Of a stretch of 64,000 nucleotides of DNA, positions 1 through 12,100 are shown in pieces (positions within the stretch are counted from its first letter, which is position 1; each line of letters opens with the position of its first letter). Under the pieces are notes generated by a model. The model saw only the letters and a program-made list of their open reading frames with translations. It was not told the origin of the DNA and ran no database searches. Made by a program: the position numbers and the translations under genes. Source of the stretch: Dromaius novaehollandiae (Eukaryota > Chordata > Aves > Casuariiformes > Dromaiidae). Location: positions 39,354,544 through 39,418,543 of the forward strand of contig NC_088101.1 of NCBI RefSeq assembly GCF_036370855.1. The letters run 5' to 3'.

Positions 1-273
1 GCCCCTGGGTCACGGACGCGCACGGGTCGGACCCCGTCCAGGCAGCGCTGACCTGGGCGACTCCTGCAGCATCGCTAACGCGACCCGACCTGTGACAGGA
101 GTCGGGTCGCCGGGACCAGGCCAGAGCTCCACGACGTGCTGGGGCGAGCGGCCCGGCGGCGGGCGACTGAGCCCAGCCTGGCGGCTCCGCGCCTGCCGTC
201 GGGGCCGTCGTGCCCCGGCGCGGCCGCCTCCCTCCCTCCCTCCCGGCCGCCCCGCTCCCCGCCCGGCCCTCAC
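1..273 (-). other. Start of intron 1 of the minus-strand gene
   Basis: The sequence below the donor at 273-272 is GC-rich intron. The frame from the exon happens to stay open to the window edge, but the GTGAGGGC donor is near-consensus, so I read it as intron. Confidence 0.55.
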
Positions 274-364
274 CTGCCGCCGCGCTCAGCGCGCCCCTGC
301 GGTGCCTCCTGCCCCGCTCCCGCGGCTCCTCCTCGTCCTCCTCCAGCCGCCAGGCCTCGGCCAT
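274..364 (-). CDS. First coding exon of an unidentified gene leaving the window to the left
   Basis: Read on the minus strand, an ATG at 364-362 lies in a strong context (CGCCCATGG) and opens a frame of 30 codons plus one base. The exon ends at a consensus donor (GCGGCAG|GTGAGGGC, GT at 273-272), so it is in phase 1. The peptide starts MAEAWRLEEDEEEPRERGRR and continues HRRGALSAAA: an acidic stretch followed by a basic stretch, with no signal peptide or membrane segment, suggesting a soluble or nuclear or cytoplasmic N-terminus. An in-frame TGA at 415-413 excludes an N-terminal extension in this exon and makes this ATG the natural start. The next exon lies beyond position 1. I do not recognise the protein, and 30 residues of low-complexity charge are not enough to name it. 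The start and donor are seen directly; that it is a real gene rests on the island context. Confidence 0.7.
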
Positions 365-412
365 GGGCGAGGGGCGCGGCGGCGGCGCGGGAGCGCGGGC
401 GGGGGGCGCCCT

Positions 413-433
413 TCAGGCGGCGCCCGCCGCCAT
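413..433 (-). CDS. Short upstream ORF in the 5' leader of the minus-strand gene
   Basis: ATG at 433-431 in a GCGACATGG context opens six codons (MAAGAA) and stops at TGA 415-413. It is in the same frame as the main ATG 48 bases downstream. If transcription starts above 433, ribosomes meet this small frame first, so it could dampen translation of the main ORF. The ATGGCGGC core also fits a YY1 site, so the sequence may be kept for DNA binding instead. Confidence 0.45.
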   Translation of the reverse strand: MAAGAA

Positions 434-820
434 GTCGCGCCGCCGCCGCGGAGCCGCGCGCCGCCCCCCCGCCCCGCTCCGCTCCGCGCCGCCGCCCCCG
501 CGGCCCGGCGCGGCACCTGCGCCCCGCCGCCCTGCGCGGAGGGGCCGAGGGGAGCGCGCGACGGCCGCCGTGGCCCTTCCCCGCCCGCCGCCGCGCTCCG
601 GCGTCAGCAGGAAGCCCCGCGGCCGCCGGGCAGCGCCGCCAGAGGGGGCGGAGGAGGCGGCGGGGGGAGGTACCTGGCGGGCGGCCCGGCCCGGCGCGGC
701 GCGGCGCGGGGGGCTCCGCGGGCGGCGGCGGGGCCCGAGGGGCAGCGGCAACGTGAAGGACCTGGGCGCGTTTCACAGCGGCACCTCCAGCTCGGGGGGA
801 GGGGGGGGTTAACCTCAGCT

Positions 821-2832
821 TTCCGGGCCCCAGTTCCTTGTATCTGGAACCGAAGTGACACCGTTTCTTCATGGTGTGGATATCCTAAAACCAAATCGGG
901 GATGTTTTTACAGTTGACCCCATGCTGGGCACCATAAGGAAAAAGTATGAGGAAGTTAAGCTGCGGCGCAGGTGAATAATGTGCAGCGAATAAAGTGTGT
1001 GACCGCAAATTGGACCAGGAAGATGCAACAAAATACTGAGTAATCTTAATGCTGAGCAATAGCTGCGCTGACTCACTGAGCACCATCTGCTCTCTGCACT
1101 GAATAAATCAGATACACAGCAACAACAACAAAAGTATTTGACCGTGAAACTGAAAAATTTATCACGATACATGAACACAAATAAGTGTCTATGCATTTTT
1201 TTAGTGTTTCAACACTTAACTTTACAATCATTGTTCTTTGACAGAGGATTTTTCTCCCTGAAAAGTCTTCTGCTCAAGTGGTATCTTAGTTATACTTCAG
1301 AAGGACGTAAGGCTAGGCTTAAAACTGCACGCCCAGTAAGAATATATTACAGACAGACAAGTCAGTCTGCCGCTACAGATACATATTTGCAAAAGCCTTA
1401 TGTTTCTAGATGATGTCTGCAGGGGTAGATCGGGGCAGACTGCATGTTGGTCGAAGGATCTCACCTCACAAAGTTCAGTGCAAGATCAGCGCGCCTTGTA
1501 GTGGACTTAGACTGGCTCCGTAATTCCTCAGCGGTACAGTGCTGCCACAAATACTCCATAGGGCTGTGCTGCAAGGCCTCACCTGCAACGAAAAGCACAG
1601 AAAATCAGTTCTATCAAGGAGAGCATGAGGAACCACAGAAAACACCAGAGAGAAACTGCTGGTACGCCTGTGCTAGAGACAAAAGAGACTCCCCAGTGCA
1701 AAGCAAGCAGCAAGCACAGTGTTTGTATTCAAGTCCTTTGCTGCGGAGCCAAAATCCAGCACCTGTATTCAGGTCCTAAATTCCAGTAAGCACAAAGAAT
1801 GACCAGTACCATCCATTTTTCACTTCCTCATGAATATCTCCTTTTTATACTACATGTTTTACTACTAATGGGGGAGGGAAGGGAAGCTTGCCATCACGTA
1901 AATTACCGAGATAGGAAAAACCACAAACATAAGATAGACTATAATACAGATTGGAAGGGTCCAGAAAGCTGAATTAAACTTGCTTTTGTTGTTACTGACA
2001 ACATAGAGGCTTTCAAGCACATAAAATAGGAAAAATATGTTTGGAAAGACCTTAGGCTTAGGAGAAACATGCTGAACAGAGTAGTTCTAACTGTGAGTAA
2101 GGAAACCTTCCCCAAAATCCCAACTAATCCAGACAGTATGGAAGGATCACGGGTATTTAACATTGACCATCACGGAGAGTTGCTTTGAGTTCACAGAGCA
2201 AGATTAATTCACTGAGACTGCCTCAAAACTCTGTTTTGCAAGCTGTGCAACAGTTAGAGTAGGGCTTCTGGAGCCAAAGCTCCAGACAAAAGCATGGCTA
2301 CAGGTGAGGGCCTGAAATTATTCCGACAGAGTGGGAAAATGGATAATGAATATATTAAAAACAATCTTCTATATTTTTAATATGGCCGAAGCACAATTAA
2401 AAAGACCTGAGGGAAGTCCTACTTACAAAATGAAAGTGCAGTACCTAAATTGTATAATGTGATGAATCTGAGCCAAGAGCTTGGCAGTTTACCAAGGTCA
2501 GGCAGCAGGAAATGCTCTCAGGACAGGAACTGAGGTTCAGGACAAGAGATGCCTGGAATTGACAGAGGACAGATTTCTCCAGGAAGGAAGAGATCAAGCT
2601 ATGATACCATTCGTACACGGACACGAGATTCAGTTGGCAATAACCAGCATACTGTAAAGGAGCACTACTGGAAACAAGTAAAAATCTCCAGTATTTAAAC
2701 AAAATTTAAATGGAAGACAGTGGCACATGAAATATCTGAATTGTATTTCTGAAAGATGAGATATAAACCTACTTTGTTCTTACATTTATTACAAAAACCA
2801 TGCAGTAATGCATATTGCCTCCTAAAGGAGGT
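821..2832. other. AT-rich non-coding flank, no gene seen
   Basis: Past the island the sequence turns AT-rich. Frames such as 1138-1413 and 1444-1779 have no splice-site support, no recognisable domain and mixed composition, so I treat them as chance. No RNA gene or clear repeat was recognised. Confidence 0.6.
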
Positions 2833-3120
2833 TGCTCACCAGTAGCTGGAGTTCTTCAGGATACACTGTCCAGAGGTATAGCCACGCTGCCTGTGTACGT
2901 GTCCCACCAGCATTCAAGCTTAGAGACCTTTTTTGGCTTTAAAAGCCTGCAGAACAAGTGTATAGAGGGTAATATAAAGGAATGTGTAGGATAGTATATA
3001 TTCACATACTCTTCACTTCTCTTAGCTGCAGGATCCTACTCATATGCAAGGACTCCACGGGAGCAGAGGTGGAGGGGGGACGTCTAGAACTCCACTTCTG
3101 AGAAGTTACGTTTTTCTAGT
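2833..3120. mobile_element. Relic of an ancient short DNA element (MITE-like)
   Basis: The left edge (from about 2833, CTCACCAGTAGCTGGAGTTC) and the reverse complement of the right edge (about 3120 back to 3085) share an AGT(n)TGGAGTTCT core, giving imperfect terminal inverted repeats around ~285 bp. The left end also matches my recollection of an old reptile and archosaur repeat with the CTCACCAGTAACTG...GTTCTTC pattern. This is a heavily diverged non-coding copy; family name not verified. Confidence 0.4.
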
Positions 3121-6100
3121 GAGCGCCTGTCCAGACGCACCCATCCATGCTGTAAGTGCCTGTGAGCTGTGCCTCACTTTTAATTTATGTCGGTATTTTC
3201 AGACGATCAACAACTTTAGGATTGCTCTGTCAAAGACAGCATCACAACTCTGGTGTGATGCTTGACATAGGTGCGCAAATAATGGAGGTGTCCAAGTGTA
3301 AGTATGTGTTAACAAGTCGGCAGGAGATAAATCGTCGTCCGAAGGAGTGCTCGAAGTGCTTCATCTGGGTAGGCAGTTTCCAGGGGGAAGAGTGCTCTGG
3401 TTTCAGGTCTTTCGACAAGTAACAAAACCAGCTGTTGAAATAATCAAAACAGCCACATTTGCTGGCTGGTCTAATAACAGCCTAGGCCAGACAGAGTAAT
3501 TTGTAATAATTTGGCTCTGATCAGAACAAAAAAAGGTTCAGCTGGGTTGTGGTATCCAGGGGAAGAAGGAAACAAAGAGGAGGAGGGGAATGGACCCAAC
3601 AGTTTGAAGTGTAGCAGAAATTAAAGCCATGCAGCAAATTCTCTCTAGGAAGTCAAGAAACAAAGCTCCTCTTTCAGTTTTCAGCAAATAAAACAAAGAG
3701 AAATTATCAAAAAAGAATGAAAATAAAAAGAGAAGGAGAAATACACATGGAAGAAAGTTCAAAAAGTAAAAATAAAAGGCAGAGCACTAGCCCTAGTCTC
3801 AGGTAGTTGAGAGGAACAGATCAGCATATGATGTGTGCTGCCGTGAAGCCCTGTATGACATACAATATATTTGTGTCTTACAAGTAGGTCGAAGGCAAAA
3901 TAATCTTGCACTGTAGTACTGCAGTGAGTATCTCTGCGTATGTGTGCACAGGAATAAACCGATTGTGTACATTTTCATAGCTGCACTTCTCCAAGAAAAC
4001 ACATTTTAATGCCTCAGAAAGTCTGTAATTTAGTTGTTAGAATCTGGAAATTTCTCACTGAGGTTCTACTCTGTCATATTTATCTTTGCTGTAATGTACA
4101 TACTTGGAATTTCACAATGGTAGAGTAAAAGAAGGAAGCAAATGGTAAATGGGTCTTTGTACTCTCTGCTGAACATTTACAATTGGTTGCCTTGGCAGTT
4201 ACAATTTTTTACGTATTTTGTTCTGATTTGCATCCCTGGAATTGCCACTTTGTTTTGGCCCTGCAAAAAGATACTGTTTTTCAACAAAAAATATCATCTC
4301 TAAAGAACTGCTTAATTGAAGTCACCCATGTAGCCTCAATGTCTATTCAAGTTCTGCAACACAGCCGAAGCCTGGAATGAATGTAGCAGTGCTTGGCCAG
4401 GATACAGGAGTCCCAGACCACAAAAGAATGGAGACAAAGGATTTTTAAAAAATGTGAGGGATGCAAAAAGACTGTTTTCAAAAGGGAAAATGTAGCCTTT
4501 GGACACAACAACATTATTTTTATTCTGAGTAAAAATAACAAGGATCTCGTTCAATAGACTGACTGACATAGGCAGTATGGCCAGTATAGTAAACTGACGC
4601 TGCCAAGGGCCAAGATCTGACAATGTGATCTCCATTTGTGTTCAGCAGATCCAGTGGGCTTTAGTGTGGCTGGAAAATGGCATATCACAAGCCTGCAGGC
4701 TTCTTGAAATGTCTCCAGCTAAATGTGGCTTCCCTTGCGTTGTTGCAACTGCTTGTGGCTCTCATCACATCAGCATGATGAGAGTCTACAGGTAGATGGT
4801 TTTGTGATAAGTGAAGATGATTAAGTTAGAAGAGTACTGATTTCCTTGAATAAGGACCTTTCCTCTTGAAACAGCAGGAAATTATCTTTACTCAAAACTA
4901 GCAATTTTGAAACTGTCCTCAAGAAAGGAGGATCTCTGCATCTAAGGAAAAAATCCAGTAATTTCAAAAAACCGAACAGTATAGTGCAATTTGCCAAAAA
5001 ATATGGCTGCCATGTGGGCAAAACCTGTTCAGAGAGGCATTTTTCTATTTGTCAGTTTTTAGATTAGTTTTACTAATGATTTTGGTTATTTTTGTGGCTT
5101 TCTGACTTTGGTGGACAACAGGGCCCTTTCCTGTCCTGTCTTGTTATATAATAAAGATCTCTTAACATTGTTTTTCTCTGTTATTAATTATCACTCACTG
5201 GGTAATAAATATATCTGCTTCTACTGCCTTCATGATTAAAGGAAGACAGGTCGAAAAAAAATCTGAGGAAATACGGAAGCAAAAAGAGCTGGTTCAGAGG
5301 TGAATGCTTCTTAGAAAGAGAAGCTGTCATGACCAAGTTGTTGATAGGTTGTGTGAGTCCTGAAGTGTTAATATTTACTGTATAAGCACAGATTATCAGT
5401 AGACAGTGTTGATATTGTGCAAAGTGGGCTGGAAACACCATGATGGAAGAAGTGTTATCGCGCTGGACACATGTGAGTGTAATACCTAGGAACAGACAAT
5501 GCTAGCCCCAGGATGAGAGTCCAGCTTTTCTGCTGCAGTTTGTGCTTCAGTGCAAAAGGCTGACAAGGAAAAACTTATGAAAGATAGCAAACAGAGTCCA
5601 AAAGAATTCTCAAAAGGTGAAACAGGGAGTTATAAATTGGTCGGTCTCTTGCAGTAGGCTTGTAAGCTTCCCACAGTTCTTAAATTGGTTATATTTGATT
5701 TGCTAATGGTTTTGCTTTCTTCTGCTCTGCTGCCATGAAATGCAGGCAAAGTGCTTTTCACTGGATACTTATACAACATGCACATGGGTAATCTTCACAG
5801 TTTAATTCAGAATTTGCAGTCTCCTTTTTTGTTCCACTGTACCACCTGTGAGCAGTCAGGTACTCCGTTGTACTTTCCTTGTGCTGAACACTGCCACAAT
5901 TCACACTTACCAAAAATGTTCACAAGAGAATGTTAAAATTCAGCAATAGGAGAGTTCTGCAATTAAATAATTGTAGGATAATTACTTATTTGTGAGTTCA
6001 GCGCTGAGCAGTTTAATGTTAATGAACTCATAATAGTCTAGTTACGCTGATGTGTGTTTGGTCATGGAAAAATATTTTTCTAGTGTGGAAGTTTTTCAAA

Positions 6101-9100
6101 AATTCAAAGTAGACTATAACAAATAGAATATTGCAGGTTTCCAAATTCTAAAAAAAATTATTTTGATCTGTTACAGACATTATCTTTCAGTCACACATTC
6201 AGCAACACTCAGCTTCTTAAAACAATTTGTTTTTAATAAAAGCTGATGAGTAGAAAAACAGTTTGATAGCTTTGATTGAGTACTTGACTAGGACCCTTGA
6301 CAAAATGTTGGATGACATCCACTCACTTTAAGCCAGCCAGCCAAACGCGATGCAAGATATAGCAATGTTTCTCAGACATTTATTTTTCAATTAATCTGAC
6401 AAGACTGAAGGACCTGCATAGATCAGTAACAATTAAGAGGGAAAAAAATCCTACATGATAGTATCGGTCCTGTCTTTTTCAGTTTTACACCACCTCCTTT
6501 AATCACCAAATGTCAGTAGACCAGATGATTGCAAAAGTCTTCATCATCAGAGCCTTCACATTGGCTTTAAAGAGGCTTCCATCAACTGTGGGTTTTAAGC
6601 ATTTCTCACTCTTGACTGCAAGACTGTATTTTGTTAGGCTTTAGGAGTTCTGCACTGCAGTTACATGTACTTATATAATTGTAGTTTCTAAGTTGACAGC
6701 TCTTGAATAATCAAGGTAATATCTATAATATTTAAAGAGATAAAAAATAGAGTTGCATAACTTTTGTTTTCCCGACTACCTGAAAAAGTTTCATGTTACT
6801 CATATGTTGCTACTATCAAGCAACCTGGTACTTTTATTGTCAATGACAGACCTCTTGCTAAACCCATTGATGTTGAGTTTTGTTAGCAACATAGCCCAAC
6901 AATGGAGACCCTCTCTGATTTTTTTGCATCCTTATTACTTTGTATACACATACACACATTCACTGGATTCAGAATTCTTTTCCATATTCACCAAGTATAA
7001 TCACAGGACTGTTTAATTTGAAAGAAAACAAATAATATGATAAAAAATTACAAAATTAAACTTTATAATGTGATGGCACAACAGTAACCAAATTTCCTTT
7101 GTTTTAGTTACGTAAGTGGAAGCCAAATATCTGCCAAAATGTCTGGAGCTGCCAATGAGGTCTGGATTGAGGAAGGTTAAAAGGATTTTTGCAAGATGCT
7201 ATTGGGAAAATCCTGTGTTCCATGGACAGTTTCTTGCAGAAGACTCACATCTTGCAGGAAAGCTTTGCTCTAAGCAGTTGTTGAGACAGAGCTGTACACA
7301 ACAGATAGATGAAAACTGAAGCAGCTCATATGTTCCCTAAGGTGTGATTTTCAGCCTTTTAAGACTTCCACCTTCTCTTCTGTCACATTCCATGACACCA
7401 TAGTCTCTCCTACTCTTCCCCAATATATACATACCATAACTCTTCTAGCCTGCCCCAAACCTCTGCCTTTCTCGGACTATAGCTACTCATACTGTTTATT
7501 CTTCTCCACAGAAAAAAAATGCACTCCTTCCTCCAAGAGAAATGGCTCATTCAGCCCAAATTTTATAGCCCAGATTCCGGCAAAGGCTCCTTACACCTTT
7601 TAGTTTTTGTCTTTCTAGCTATCATGTCCAGAGCTCTGCACTTCAGTTGCCACTAGAGTCTTTCTGTCAGTCCTTGTGTGTCCAATTCTGAGGATTTTCA
7701 GCATAAGTATCTCTCGCTCCTTCTCTCTTGTTGCCCCCCACCTTCCAAAAAAGGGCAAGGAGAGTGGTAGGATGGAGGAGAAGATGGCTGCTGCGCAACC
7801 AGCCAGCTCCCAGGCCATGTTCACGTCACAGCTTTTGGCCTGCTTTTTTCATCTTCACTAGCTCAAAGGAAATGCCATATTCTTCAAGGGGCTGCAAACC
7901 AGAAAGCTTTGGGAGTGTGGAAAGCGTGAAGGGCAGAGATAAACCTGGGCAGAACTTCTGGGTTTTTTACACCTTGGTAGGAGGTATGGGCTACTCCTCC
8001 TCTCCTCAGATGAAGGGCCTCGCTCTAGTTTACGTGAGTTTCTGGTGGTTCCAAGAACATGGAGTAGCATCTGGGAACTGGCAGGGCAAAAAGGATTCCA
8101 GACACATTTACCTGTGCTGTCTGTGCTCTTTCTTGATGTTCCCATTGGCTAGTTAAATTGTCTTTATGGGCAAAATCTGCTAACTGATCATCACAAATTA
8201 ACTTCACCAGTTCAGGATCTGTTTCACAGAAAATAAATCATTTAGGTGTAATGTGAACTCCCCTTCTCCCAATACTGTCTAAAAGTCAGAAGCAGCTTAA
8301 AGGAGCTCTACAGCATTCAATTCCAGACCCATAAGAGCTCAGTGGTCCGGAAAATAAGGAAGAGAGTGTCAGAATCAGTTCTTGGGATGTCTTCACAAAG
8401 CCTGTGCATTCAGAGTTGTGCTGGAGCCTGGAACAAGCTCTCGGTCCTGAAGCAGCTCTCTCAGAGACTGCTTTATTCCACAAAACAGCCCAGAGCCTGG
8501 AGTATGCAACTGGCTTCACACATAGCATCTTCTTCCTCCAGGGTGTGAGTTCTGTGTTGTATCTCCTAGAGTCAACTGGGCGATCAGCAACAAGCCTGAG
8601 ACTCCAGGCCAGTCTAGCTCAGCTGTGATTCACAAATGACTGCATCTTCACCAGGATACGTCACTACAACTTCAGGGAGCATGTCCTACAGTGAGGTGAA
8701 CCATTCTGTGATTCTTCCTCAAGGAATATTAGAAAAAAACATCTATCTATGAGGGGAATGGAAGAGAGGCACTGGAAGAAACCACTTAGTGTTTAATAGC
8801 TTAGCTTATATCCTGACTGCAAGATAAGCAGTTATATTCACACTAAAAGCTTCACCTAGGCCTTCACTTATAGCCTTTGGGTCCAAGCAAGATAGTCAGG
8901 GTTATATACTCTGTGAAACTCAAGAGATTTTCATCTGTGGATGAGCAGAGGATTTAGGGACAAAATTGTGAGCTGAATTTACACTGCAGCAAACATGCCT
9001 TCAGGGCTGCAACACAGCCTTTACACTCTACAAATCCACAGATCTGGTCATGCCCCAAATTTGTAGCTGGACTACAATTTCAGACTTCTTTGGAGCTGAG

Positions 9101-12100
9101 GAAAGTGAATCAGATGTCCTGATTTAATTAAAGACATAATTAAAAGACAATATTTGATCCAGAATTCACTGTGAAATCTACAGTAAACCTCCTTTGGCCC
9201 AGGCTGGAGGGGTGCATATAAAGGAGGTGGGTTTGAGTCACTCTTCTGTCTTGCGTTTCATCTGTGCCGCAACATATGGAACTTCCTGCTGTTGATAGCT
9301 GTAGCACACACAATTACTATTGGCAAAACAATGATTTAAGAGTGAGAAAGGGATGCAAAAATTTGCGAGAGGAGAATGTAAAATATGCAGATAAAACCTT
9401 CGTCCCACCTCACACAATTATAACAGCTGTAACTTTCCGAGGGGATTAATACGGGTTTATCAGCCAGTCCCAGGGCAAGATATTAGAAAAGTTTATAGCG
9501 AAAGGAAAACAAATACTGAGGAGATGTTCTGGAGTAAATTGTCTCTCATTTTACTCTGAAGCTTACACTGGCTGAATGTTGATATACTGCTGCAGCACCA
9601 GAGCTCATCATTCTCTGGATTAGCACTAAAGAAAATGCATTAGTTTGACAGTTATGGTAAATGAGCCTTGATTTTTTTCTTTTTTATTCATGGCTCGTTA
9701 GGTGTGCAGGTCACGTTCCAGCCTCATTAGTGAATGGTGGCAACTTAAGTCTAGTTATTAATTCTCCAGCTTGCAAATTGTTAGCAACTAAAGCCCACTA
9801 ATATTGACATAATGTTGGCTGAACCAGAGATTTCTGAGTCTAGCAGGACTTTTATTTTCATTTCTTGATGAAAAATGTGTTGTCAAATAAAAACATAACT
9901 GTTTAGAACTAGACAGGTTCACATGGGCTGGCATTACACCTGGTGTGTTAACAACTGGCAAAAATGACATTGCTTGAATGTTTCCATTTTGATTATTTTT
10001 TTGGTAATTGTTCAAGACTTTTGAAATTTTACAGGCCTGATTTTTCCCTGGAGAGCTTAAAAATTAATTTAGTGAGCCAAAACACTTAAAAAACACTTCC
10101 TTTTCTCCCCAGGAGGTGAATTTTTGCCTGAGTGCAATGGTCCTTGGTAACTTAAAACAGCATATCTTGTATTAGCAAGATTTAATCTCCATCTTATTTA
10201 CTCCTAAATAGTCCAACAGTCTTAGTCTTCTCCTGGCATAAGTCACCTATTCATTCTGTACGGTTACTAGTGCAAAACTTTCAGGGGACAATTATAAACA
10301 TTCACAATTTATTCATGTTTGATAGAAATGAGATTAATAGAGAGCATGAGCAATGGAAAATCATCGCTGTTAAGACATTTCTAATGTGTCCATGACCACA
10401 ATACCCCAGCATGTTACTGAAGTTAACTGAGGCATAATTCAACTTATGCACTATTTTCTTCCTTCTAATTACGATAGCACAGCTTTGCTTGTGTCACACA
10501 AGTGTGTGTTTATACATGCATGATCATTCCTGTTTCCTACAGGAATAAGCTAAGATTGATTTCTGACCCTAGTAATATAATGAAAGTCCATAACTAGACA
10601 AAGTAAAACATGATGTTACATGACAGAAGAGCATCCATTGTCTCCTACTAAAATGTAAAGAGAGATTTAGTACCTCATTTTGCAGTCTATTCATTACACA
10701 TCTTTTTTTTTATTGTAAAATTTGACCTCCCCTTTGCAAAACTCCTGTAAAATTAACCCTGTGGCTTACCTTCCAATTTAAAATTAAATTCTTGGGAAAT
10801 CCAGTGAAACAATTCTCAGGCTATGCATGGTTACACGTTGCTTTTCTTGCTGTGACTCTACTCTGAACTGTTGAGCTGAAGGTATATTGAAATGTCAGCA
10901 TGCTGCTTGCCTATAAATAAAGAACAGGCATGTAGAGTGAGTGGTGTCAAGAGAGAAATGACAAATCATGTGCACATATAACCCTGTACTTCCTGTGTTT
11001 ATCCCCCATCCAGCTATCCAATATTGAAATATAATTTGTGCAGTGTGATCTGAATCATATTCAAAGGATGGGCAATTTTATTACCATTCATCCTTCTCAG
11101 GATCACTTTTAACAGCATGTGTAGCTGAACTTTCCAAGACATAATCTTTTTCTGTGAGAAGTGTTATCTGAATACAAACAGTGGGTCAAGAAGAAATTGG
11201 AGAGCCAGAAGTTCATAGTGCTCCCGAGAAGGAGAACTGGACAGATTCTACTGAACCAAGTAAAAATTTTTACAAACTGTGTCCATTGGACTTAATCTCT
11301 CATTTGTCCAATGTCTTGTTTCCAGAGTCTGTCACTTGAATCTTTTTGTATTGAAAATATTCACTAAAAGGCCATTCACTACTCACAGTACCTCTGTCTT
11401 CAGTCAGTCTGGCTCATATACACATGCTACGTGAAACCATATTTCATGCAGGAGATTCTTAGGCTCCCGAAAGTATAACTTTTTCAGGGCTAATAACAAG
11501 GACAATGACAGGAGAAATGGTAGAACAGGAAACCAGCCAGAGGTACTGTCTCTTAGGACTTTTCACAGGTGAGGGGCTGTGACATGATCACCAACAAGGA
11601 CAAGCAGTTCTGCAGAACAGCAACAGGGAGGTGGAAGCGGGAGAGCAGAAGAGTGTGGGTAGCAGTAGAAAAAGGAGAATCAGGAAAAAATTGCTACCTT
11701 CTATTTTATTTATGGCTCTTAAAGGCCCCAAATGCCCCCACATCATTAATACCTTAACCCAGGGAATTAAAAGAATAGAAGGAGAAACAGAGATTTTTGT
11801 TATCGTTTATTTCACAGAAATTCTGGCCTTATATCTGATATCACAGTTCTTACGTTTGTGCTGTCATTTTTCATGTACTTAGCTTTTTGCAATGTATTTC
11901 AACTATACATTTGATGAATTCTTCATTTTCCTCTCTTAAAAAGTTGTGTTTATGTATTTATTCTTTGTATAATAAACATTCCTGTGCATTTAGGATGATC
12001 TCATATGGTCCACTCTGATGCAGACTCTGATCAGGAGTAAGTTGCTTAGGTCTCACCAGGGTCTCAGATGTCATGTCTTCTGCCTTTCTCCTGGTTTCTC

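Larger units (their letters stand above)
1..820. promoter_or_regulatory. CpG island, promoter of the left-hand minus-strand gene
   Basis: The first ~820 bases are extremely GC- and CpG-rich, with long runs of CCG and GCC, many GGGCGG-type Sp1 boxes and no TATA box. Composition drops sharply to AT-rich after about 830. The island surrounds the minus-strand first exon at 274-364. A GACATGGCGGC motif on the minus strand (about 436-426) resembles a YY1 site, which in CpG-island promoters often lies just downstream of the start site, so transcription probably begins somewhat above 436. Plus-strand GT sites also exist (for example near 670), but I see no convincing plus-strand exon. Confidence 0.9.

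Noticed and set aside
92-937. Plus-strand open frames of 200-281 codons across the first CpG island.
   Set aside because: GC-rich islands lack stop codons by composition. The frames are runs of Arg, Pro, Ala and Gly on both strands, and several overlap.
7728-8156. 142-codon plus-strand frame, the longest outside the CpG islands.
   Set aside because: Starts from a non-ATG codon or an ATG with no context, hits no recognisable motif, and overlaps a 95-codon frame on the other strand.
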